Shown here: positions 1 through 5,087 of the stretch, one piece after another | Position numbering within the stretch: the stretch's first letter is position 1 | Layout of the letters: every line of letters starts with the position of its first letter | From: Candidatus Aerophobota bacterium | Lineage (GTDB): Bacteria; Aerophobota; Aerophobia; Aerophobales; B3-G15 | Reading direction: 5' to 3' | Assembly (NCBI GenBank): GCA_003648845.1 | Contig: QMQA01000048.1 | Coordinates: 1 to 7,882 of the forward strand | Length of the DNA: 7,882 bases | Program-made: the position numbers and the translations under genes | Notes under the pieces: model-generated | Database searches by the model: none | Seen by the model: only the letters and a program-made list of their open reading frames with translations | Told to the model about the DNA's origin: nothing

Positions 1-340
1 GGATATAGGGGGTGTAGCTTGTACTTACTACAAATACCTTCATGCAGGATTTTAATTTTTCCAGCACATCTTTTGCCCCGGGAACCAGTCTGAGAGTTTT
101 TCTGGAGAAAGTCCTGATTTTCTCGCCTGTTAGCCCGTAAGCTTTAAAAAAAGGCGTGATTAACCTGAGGGTTCCTCCGGCAGCATACCCTTTTTTCTTT
201 ATCACATCGGCAAGATAATCATCGTAACTGCTTATGGTTCTGAAAAAATTGTCCCCCCGGGGAAGAAAATGTTGACATATCTCAAAAGCATTGTCATTAA
301 GGGTTATCGGGCCCTCACAATCTATGCACAGAATCCTCAT
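1..340 (-). CDS. HAD-superfamily hydrolase, EhaR-like (3' end cut off by window edge)
   Basis: This is the N-terminal 113 residues of a protein that continues past the left edge; there is no stop in the window. It opens with MRILCIDCEGPITLNDNAFE. D7 and E9 in DCEGP sit where HAD phosphatases carry the nucleophile motif DxD. A later STS (residues 106-108) fits HAD motif II. From memory, the DCEGP start, the following DNAFE, the GY.AGGTLRL stretch (51-60) and the PGAKDVLEKL helix match the family annotated 'energy-converting hydrogenase A subunit R' in methanogens, a HAD protein that also occurs outside hydrogenase operons. No hydrogenase gene is visible here, so the EhaR name should not be read as function. 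The ATG at 338-340 has GAGGT (positions 351-347) 6 nt upstream, lying inside the end of the formyltransferase gene. Phosphatase activity is inferred; the substrate is unknown. Confidence 0.8.
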   Translation of the reverse strand, partial: MRILCIDCEGPITLNDNAFEICQHFLPRGDNFFRTISSYDDYLADVIKKKGYAAGGTLRLITPFFKAYGLTGEKIRTFSRKTLRLVPGAKDVLEKLKSCMKVFVVSTSYTPYI

Positions 341-342
341 TT

Positions 343-1140
343 TTATACCTCAAGGAGAATGGGTTTTTTCAATTTTTTTAAATTTAACCTGCCCTGTGCC
401 AGAAAATCCAGGGTGGCAAGAACAAGAGGAATCTCTCTTTTTTTCTGCTCTCCTCTTATAGCTGAGAAAAGAGGCTCTTTTTCCCCTTCTTCTTTTTGAA
501 TCTGGGAAAAGGTTTTATATGTCAGCTTCTGTCTTATTTTATCCCACAGAGGGTCAAATCTTTCTCCTTTGATGGAGAATTTGCAATAAGTCAGAGCAGG
601 ACCTGCATCAAGCTGGGGAGTAACCTGATGAATCATTATACCTGTTTGGTCCTCCTCCTTTTTAATAAGGTCCCATATAACCTGTTGCCAGGTTCCCTTT
701 GGTCCTTCGGGAAGAGCAGGGTGAAGATTTAATATAGTGAACCTTTCACATAGCTCATCTCCCAGAATTAGCATATATCCAGCAAGAAAAATCACCTCCA
801 CTCTGTATTCCTGGATTCTTGTTAATACCTGTCTATCGTAGAGGATTCTCCACTTTTTGATTGGTTCGAAGTTACCCCTTTTTGCCTCCTCCAGGGCTTT
901 TTTTCTCAAATCGGGTTTGAATTTTCTTGAAGAAAAACATATAAGCGGGATATCCATCTCTCTTGCCAGCTTTATAAATCTATCGCTTTCCTTTTCCTCT
1001 CCCCACTCCCTGTTGCAGAAAATGTAACATATCTTGATGTCTCCTATCTTTCCCCTTTTTATCGCATCCTGAGCTTTCTGGAGGAGAACACGAGCCTGTC
1101 TGTCTTTCCCTGTGGAAAACCAGCCAATTTTGAAAGACAT
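343..1140 (-). CDS. PurN-like formyltransferase family protein, atypical
   Basis: A 265-residue formyl-transferase-fold protein. The segment LAGYMLIL (119-126), then NLHPALPEGP (138-147) and IHQVTPQLDAGPAL (170-183), match the core of glycinamide ribonucleotide formyltransferase (PurN). N138, H140 and D178 line up with the PurN catalytic Asn-His-Asp triad, so transfer of formyl from 10-formyltetrahydrofolate is plausible. However, the N-terminus reads IGWFSTGKDRQARVLL instead of the PurN GSGSN-type phosphate-binding loop. There is extra sequence at about 75-105 and a C-terminal extension past residue 210, making it longer than PurN (about 200-215). I therefore leave out the purN symbol: the acceptor may not be GAR. 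Start: the ATG at 1140 is chosen over the in-frame ATG at 1212, because it avoids a 65-bp overlap with the kinase gene, has TGAGG 5 nt upstream, and begins exactly at the conserved fold. It sits between the kinase and the HAD gene in one tight operon. Confidence 0.85.
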   Translation of the reverse strand: MSFKIGWFSTGKDRQARVLLQKAQDAIKRGKIGDIKICYIFCNREWGEEKESDRFIKLAREMDIPLICFSSRKFKPDLRKKALEEAKRGNFEPIKKWRILYDRQVLTRIQEYRVEVIFLAGYMLILGDELCERFTILNLHPALPEGPKGTWQQVIWDLIKKEEDQTGIMIHQVTPQLDAGPALTYCKFSIKGERFDPLWDKIRQKLTYKTFSQIQKEEGEKEPLFSAIRGEQKKREIPLVLATLDFLAQGRLNLKKLKKPILLEV

Positions 1141-1145
1141 CTTTG

Positions 1146-1150
1146 CCTCA
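1146..1150 (-). promoter_or_regulatory. Shine-Dalgarno site that fixes the formyltransferase start
   Basis: On the minus strand TGAGG lies 5 nt before the ATG at 1140 and overlaps the TGA stop of the PfkB kinase. This favours the ATG at 1140 over the upstream ATG at 1212 and suggests translational coupling of the two genes. Confidence 0.6.
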
Positions 1151-2101
1151 CTCTTGCAAAAAATCTTGCAGAATTTTCCTTCCTGGATATTTTTCTCTAC
1201 CAAATCCTGCAATACTTATGGCAGCAGCATATGTTCCGAGCTTTCCACACTCTATCAAGGAGAGCTTGTTTAAAAATCCTGCAAGAAAACCAGCCGCATA
1301 AACATCCCCTGCTCCAGTAGTATCAACACTTTTTACCTTTCTGGAAGGGATAAAAATCTCTTTTTCCCGGGTGATTATCCAGGAGCCTTCCTCTCCCATT
1401 TTACAAACAACTATTTTTACACCCCCTCTTACCATCCTGCGACATCCTTCCTTAAAGCTATCGTAGGTAATAATTTCAACTTCCCTTTCGGTGGAAAAGA
1501 GAATATGAGTTCTCTGGAGAATGGGAAAAAGCTCATTCCATCCCTTGTTTGCGTGAGGCTGGCCAGGATCAAAACTTATAAGGGGTTTTGCCCTTAAAAC
1601 TATCTTTTTCTGGGTCTGGAAGGAGGTATTTCCTATAAAAGAGGTAGTGTGAAGAATCTTTGCTCTGTTGATATAATCCATATCCACCTGGTGGGGTAGC
1701 AAATTATCGTTGGTACCGGGCACAACAAGTATGCTTCTTTCCCCCTTTTTATCCACCAGGATGAAACAGATACCGGTTTTTCCTTCTCTTAAAATTCCGG
1801 TGGTATCAACGCCTGCAGCCATTAAATCCTGCAAAAGGAAATCCCCTTCCTCATCCTCTCCCACCCTGCCTGCAAATCCACAGGAAAAACCCATTCTGGA
1901 AAGAGCGTAAATAGTATTGGCGGCTGATCCTCCCCCGCTTTTTGTTATGAGCCTGCCCTTTTTTTCAAGTAGCCTTTTTATAAAGGAGATATCTTCTTCA
2001 TCGATTTTTTTCTCTTCTCCCTTTTTTACCTGCGGTAAATTTTCAAAATCAACCCGGTAAATAATGTCAAGATTTAAAGCACCAAGACCCACAACATCCA
2101 T
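1148..2101 (-). CDS. PfkB-family carbohydrate/nucleoside kinase
   Basis: A 317-residue ribokinase-fold kinase of normal family length. The N-terminus MDVVGLGALNLDIIY is the typical first strand. GGGSAAN (56-62) followed by GRVGEDEEGDFL (78-89) is PfkB signature 1, which contacts the sugar. DTTGAGDVYAAGFLAG (260-275) is PfkB signature 2, which forms the anion hole and supplies the catalytic base, D266. The family phosphorylates sugars or nucleosides (ribokinase, fructokinase, adenosine kinase, 2-keto-3-deoxygluconate kinase). The GGGSAANT form and the roughly 22-residue insert (about 27-52) before it do not let me name the substrate; an adenosine or other nucleoside is one option. The ATG at 2101 has GAGAGGG (2116-2110) 8 nt upstream. 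It is the first gene of the leftward operon, with the formyltransferase starting 7 bp after its TGA. Confidence 0.93.
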   Translation of the reverse strand: MDVVGLGALNLDIIYRVDFENLPQVKKGEEKKIDEEDISFIKRLLEKKGRLITKSGGGSAANTIYALSRMGFSCGFAGRVGEDEEGDFLLQDLMAAGVDTTGILREGKTGICFILVDKKGERSILVVPGTNDNLLPHQVDMDYINRAKILHTTSFIGNTSFQTQKKIVLRAKPLISFDPGQPHANKGWNELFPILQRTHILFSTEREVEIITYDSFKEGCRRMVRGGVKIVVCKMGEEGSWIITREKEIFIPSRKVKSVDTTGAGDVYAAGFLAGFLNKLSLIECGKLGTYAAAISIAGFGREKYPGRKILQDFLQE

Positions 2102-2120
2102 TTAATATTCCCTCTCTAAT

Positions 2121-2148
2121 AAGATAGCAGTTTATTTTTTTCAGTCAA
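2121..2148 (-). promoter_or_regulatory. Predicted sigma-70-type promoter for the leftward operon
   Basis: Read on the minus strand, TTGACT (2148-2143) and TATCTT (2126-2121) are separated by 16 bp, resembling -35 and -10 hexamers (5/6 and 4/6 matches). Transcription would begin near 2114, giving a very short leader that starts at about the Shine-Dalgarno site of the kinase gene (2116-2110). The short leader is a mild argument against it. It is a motif match only. Confidence 0.4.
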
Positions 2149-2179
2149 AAACTACAGAATGGACAATACTGACCAACTT

Positions 2180-2207
2180 TTGACATTTGCTCTTTTTTTG
2201 ATAGTAT
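2180..2207 (+). promoter_or_regulatory. Predicted sigma-70-type promoter for the rightward operon
   Basis: A perfect -35 hexamer TTGACA (2180-2185) is followed after 16 bp by TAGTAT (2202-2207), a 4/6 match to the -10 consensus; TATTTA at 2205-2210 is an alternative with a longer spacer. The start of transcription would be near 2214, about 29 nt before the phosphohexomutase ATG at 2243. It faces away from the leftward promoter, with about 30 bp between the two -35 boxes. Confidence 0.5.
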
Positions 2208-2242
2208 TTAAAACTAACATCCAGAAATTTAAGGAAGATGCA

Positions 2243-3682
2243 ATGAGAGAGATTAAATTTGGAACTGACGGATGGAGGGGAATTATTGCTGATGATTTTA
2301 CATTTGAGACAGTTGCCAGAGTAGCTCAGGCAATTGCTGATTATTATAAAACTCAAAAAGGGGAAGAAAAAGGCATCCTTATAGGGTATGATACACGTTT
2401 TCTCTCCTCAGAGTTTGCCTTAGAGGTTGCACAGGTTCTTCTGGGTAACGGGATTCCAGTACTTTTATCCCAGAGTGATGTTCCCACTCAGGCTGTATCT
2501 TTCGGAGTAGTGGAGAGAAGGTTGCAGGGAGGGATAATGATTACTGCCTCTCATAATCCTTCTAAGTTTAACGGAATAAAAGTCAAAACCTCTTCCGGTT
2601 GCTCTGCTACAGCTGAGATAACAGGCAGGATTGAGTCCATGCTTGATAAAAGCAGGGTGAAGTTTTTACCCTGGGATGAGGCGGAAAGAAGAGGTCTTGC
2701 TGCAAAAGTTGACCTTCTACCTTCCTATCTTAAAAAAGTTTGCTCATTTCTGGATATGGACCTTATAAACAGGGCTTCTCTTAAGATAGTTTATGATCCA
2801 ATGTATGGTGTAGGATATGGACTTGTGGACAGGATTCTTGAGAGGTCCACCTGTGAGGTTTTTGCCATTCATCCTAAACCCAATCCCGGTTTTGGAGGTA
2901 TAAATCCTGAACCGATTGAGGAAAATTTAAAGGACTTGAAAAAAGAGGTTAAATTCCGGGGAGCGGACCTGGGTGTTGCTACTGACGGGGATGCTGATAG
3001 AGTGGGAGTTGTAGATGATAAAGGTAGGTATCTTTCCCCCCTTCAGGTTTTTTCTCTTCTGCTTTTGTATCTTGTAGAAGAAAAGGAAATGAGGGGAAAG
3101 GTGGTAAAGACGGTTTCTATTGGTTATCAACCGGAGAGGATATCCCGTAAGTTTGGTCTTGAATGGGAACAGACTCCAGTGGGGTTTAAGTACGTAGCCG
3201 ATAAGATGCTTAAGGAGAAGGTAATTTTTGGTGGGGAAGAGAGTGGAGGTTATGGGTATTATGGACACTTGCCGGAAAGAGACGGCATTTTATCAGCTCT
3301 TTTATTTGTGGAAATGATAGCAAAAAAGGGAAAGCCCTTATCCAGTATCCTGGATGAGATGGAAAAGAAATTTGGCAGCTCTTTTTTTAAAAGAATAGAT
3401 TTTCAAAAGGGAGGTGTGGATAAAAAAAAGATAGTGGAGAAACTTACCTCAAGTCCCCCTTCTGCCTTAGGAGGTATTCCCTTAAAGAAGATTTTAACCA
3501 TTGATGGAGTAAAATTTATCATGGAAGATGAAAGCTGGCTTCTGATCAGACCTTCGGGAACTGAACCCAAGGTGAGGGTTTATGCAGAGGCTTCCCGGAA
3601 GACTCAACTTGAAAGAATTGTTCAGGAAGGTAAGGATCTTGCCATAAGTATTATTGAAAAGCTTGGCTCAGAGGCAGGTTAA
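2243..3682 (+). CDS. Phosphoglucomutase/phosphomannomutase family protein
   Basis: A 479-residue alpha-D-phosphohexomutase that interconverts hexose 1- and 6-phosphates in the cytoplasm. All four signature loops are present in order. TASHNPSKFNGIK (101-113) contains the phosphoserine S103. DGDADR (248-253) is the Mg2+ loop. GEESGGYGY (331-339) is the sugar-specificity loop. RPSGTEPKVRVY (436-447) is the phosphate-binding loop. GTDGWRG near the N-terminus (7-13) is also typical. The length is slightly above the common 445-465. The substrate (glucose, mannose, or glucosamine phosphate) cannot be settled by eye; GEESGG is usual for glucose/mannose types, whereas GlmM has GEQSGH. Start: the ATG at 2243 has AAGGAAG (2231-2237) 5 nt upstream, and the protein begins directly at the conserved fold. 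It leads the rightward operon, and its TAA is 1 bp from the next gene. Confidence 0.95.
   Translation: MREIKFGTDGWRGIIADDFTFETVARVAQAIADYYKTQKGEEKGILIGYDTRFLSSEFALEVAQVLLGNGIPVLLSQSDVPTQAVSFGVVERRLQGGIMITASHNPSKFNGIKVKTSSGCSATAEITGRIESMLDKSRVKFLPWDEAERRGLAAKVDLLPSYLKKVCSFLDMDLINRASLKIVYDPMYGVGYGLVDRILERSTCEVFAIHPKPNPGFGGINPEPIEENLKDLKKEVKFRGADLGVATDGDADRVGVVDDKGRYLSPLQVFSLLLLYLVEEKEMRGKVVKTVSIGYQPERISRKFGLEWEQTPVGFKYVADKMLKEKVIFGGEESGGYGYYGHLPERDGILSALLFVEMIAKKGKPLSSILDEMEKKFGSSFFKRIDFQKGGVDKKKIVEKLTSSPPSALGGIPLKKILTIDGVKFIMEDESWLLIRPSGTEPKVRVYAEASRKTQLERIVQEGKDLAISIIEKLGSEAG
3671..3678 (+). promoter_or_regulatory. Ribosome-binding site for the KorC-like gene (TTG start)
   Basis: GAGGCAGG lies 5 nt before the TTG at 3684, inside the last codons of the phosphohexomutase gene. 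It supports this start over the TTG at 3654, which has no well-placed purine-rich site. Confidence 0.5.
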
Positions 3683-3683
3683 A

Positions 3684-4229
3684 TTGTATACGGATGTTGT
3701 AATAGCCGGATTTGGCGGACAGGGAATAATATTTGCCGGCAAACTCCTGGCTTATGCCGGTCTGAGGGAGGGGAAAGAAGTTGTTTTTTATCCTTCTTAC
3801 GGGGCTGAGATGCGGGGAGGAACGGCCAACTGCACGGTAATAATTTCTGATTCAATGATTCCCTCGCCCATTATCTCCCGGCCGGAAAGTGGAATCCTTA
3901 TGAGTCTGCCGGCCTTTGAGAAATTTTTATCCAGAATAAAAGAAAAAGGTGCAGCAGTGGTAAACACTTCGCTTGTAAAAGAAAAGTCAAAAAGAAAAAA
4001 GGTGAGGATCCTGGAGATTCCTGCCAATAATATAGCAGAGAACCTTGGAAATGCAAAGACGGCAAATATGGTAGCTCTTGGAGCCTGGGCTCACATCTCA
4101 AAAGTAGTATCCCTTGAGAGCCTTATTGCCTCTTTGAAGGATGTTTTATCTCCAGAGAAGTTTGATCTTTTAAAGATTAATGAAAGTTGTTTAAAAGAGG
4201 GGTGGAGGTTTGCCTCAAATTACAATTGA
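3684..4229 (+). CDS. 2-oxoacid:ferredoxin oxidoreductase gamma subunit (KorC/VorC type)
   Basis: A 181-residue protein close to the usual length of the stand-alone gamma subunit of 2-oxoglutarate or branched-chain 2-oxoacid ferredoxin oxidoreductases. These complexes decarboxylate 2-oxoacids to acyl-CoA in anaerobes and pass electrons to ferredoxin. AGFGGQGIIFAGKLLA begins at about residue 8, and YPSYGAEMRGGTANCTVIIS at about 38-57 is the strongly diagnostic motif of the KorC/VorC group. NAKTANMVALGAW later in the chain is also typical. Start: TTG at 3684, with GAGGCAGG (3671-3678) just upstream, gives the usual short lead into the AGFGGQG loop. An in-frame TTG at 3654 would add 10 residues and overlap the mutase gene. 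The gene lies 1 bp after the phosphohexomutase stop and overlaps the recombinase gene by 20 bp. No alpha, beta or delta subunit gene lies in the window, so the partners must be encoded elsewhere. Kor versus Vor cannot be decided. Confidence 0.9.
   Translation: MYTDVVIAGFGGQGIIFAGKLLAYAGLREGKEVVFYPSYGAEMRGGTANCTVIISDSMIPSPIISRPESGILMSLPAFEKFLSRIKEKGAAVVNTSLVKEKSKRKKVRILEIPANNIAENLGNAKTANMVALGAWAHISKVVSLESLIASLKDVLSPEKFDLLKINESCLKEGWRFASNYN
4197..4202 (+). promoter_or_regulatory. Ribosome-binding site for the Xer recombinase gene (TTG start)
   Basis: GAGGGG lies 7 nt before the TTG at 4210, within the 3' end of the KorC-like gene. A second site, GGAGG (4204-4208), is only 1 nt from the TTG and probably too close. 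The TTG yields an N-terminus that matches XerC/XerD length. Confidence 0.5.
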
Positions 4230-5079
4230 TTCTTTTCTTGATTATCTTCGTATAGAAAGAGGCCTTTCTCCCAATACCATCTTATCTTACAGGGTGGACC
4301 TTGAGCAATTTAAAAAATGGCTTGGCTCTGATATGTTGAGTATCTCTTCTTCCGTTGTGGGGAAGTATGCCTCCTTTTTAAAAGATACCAGGAGACTTTC
4401 AACATCTTCCGTCTCTCGAAAATTATCGGCTATAAGGATGTTTTACCGATTCTTACAGGCAGAGGGAGCTGCTACTGAAAACCCTGCTCAGGCTGTTGTA
4501 TCTCCTCGAAGGGGAAGAAAAATTCCTTCTTATCTTTCTCTGAGAGAAGTGGAAAGGCTACTGGATGTCCCGGATACCACCTCACCTGCTGGTCTGAGGG
4601 ATAAGGCTATTTTAGAGTGTCTCTATGCTACAGGCCTGCGCATATCCGAGCTTGTCAGCTTAAATCGCAGGGATTTGAATTTAGCCTCGGGCTGGTTAAA
4701 GGTGCAGGGCAAAGGTTCCCGTGAGAGAATGGTTCCTCTGGGTAAAGAGGCTATAAAATGGCTGAACAGGTATTTGAGAGAAAGAGAAGGGGTGAGGAAG
4801 GATTCTCCTCTTTTCTGCAATCGGTACGGAGAAAGAATCTCTCGCCAGTCTTGCTGGAAGATGATAAAAAAATATGCCCGGATAGCGGGTATAAACAAAG
4901 TTATCTCACCTCACACTCTGAGACACTCCTTTGCCACTCATCTTCTTTCAAGAGATGCCGATTTAAGGTCTGTTCAGGAACTTTTAGGTCATGTGAGTAT
5001 CTCTACCACTCAAATTTACACCCATATTACCCAGGAAAGGCTAATAAAGATTTATAAAAAATACCATCCAAGGGTCTGA
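4210..5079 (+). CDS. xerD: XerC/XerD-type tyrosine recombinase
   Basis: A 289-residue tyrosine recombinase, close to the 295-300 of XerC/XerD. The N-terminal SAM-like DNA-binding domain (about 3-90) contains DYLRIERGLSPNTILSYRVD (11-30). The catalytic domain (about 105-280) carries the whole active site: R144 in ATGLRISELV, K168 in QGKGSRERMVPL, H235 and R238 in HTLRHSFATHLL, H261 in LGHVSISTTQIY, and the nucleophile Y270. The C-terminus, YKKYHPRV, is the Xer-type end. The expected role is resolution of chromosome dimers at dif during division, with FtsK; no dif-like site was recognised here. The split between XerC and XerD is not safe by eye, so the symbol is tentative. It sits in a housekeeping operon with no mobile-element genes or repeats around it, which argues against a phage or integron integrase. 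It starts with TTG, 20 bp inside the KorC-like gene. Confidence 0.92.
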   Translation: MPQITIDSFLDYLRIERGLSPNTILSYRVDLEQFKKWLGSDMLSISSSVVGKYASFLKDTRRLSTSSVSRKLSAIRMFYRFLQAEGAATENPAQAVVSPRRGRKIPSYLSLREVERLLDVPDTTSPAGLRDKAILECLYATGLRISELVSLNRRDLNLASGWLKVQGKGSRERMVPLGKEAIKWLNRYLREREGVRKDSPLFCNRYGERISRQSCWKMIKKYARIAGINKVISPHTLRHSFATHLLSRDADLRSVQELLGHVSISTTQIYTHITQERLIKIYKKYHPRV

Positions 5080-5087
5080 AAAGAAAA

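Larger units (their letters stand above)
2102..2242. other. Divergent intergenic region
   Basis: These 141 bp separate the two operons and hold both predicted promoters and both first-gene Shine-Dalgarno sites. The sequence is very AT-rich, with a T run around 2134-2140 and another at 2193-2199. I see no clear operator palindrome, riboswitch or terminator stem. Confidence 0.7.

Noticed and set aside
269..732. Rightward ORFs opposite the HAD and formyltransferase genes
   Set aside because: They are antisense to a gene with an intact conserved core and show no recognisable domain or ribosome-binding site.
1141..1212. 24-residue extension of the formyltransferase from the ATG at 1212
   Set aside because: It overlaps the kinase gene by 65 bp, has no similarity to the fold, and the ATG at 1140 has TGAGG 5 nt upstream.
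2159..2242. 28-residue N-terminal extension of the phosphohexomutase from an ATG at 2159, with a hydrophobic stretch like a signal peptide
   Set aside because: It would start upstream of the predicted promoter, has no ribosome-binding site, and the enzyme family is cytoplasmic and begins at the GTDGWRG region. The ATG at 2243 has a good Shine-Dalgarno site.
4210..5079. Integrase of a phage, integron or genomic island
   Set aside because: The protein has Xer length and a Xer-type C-terminus, and lies in a tight housekeeping operon with no attachment repeats, transposase or cargo genes in view.
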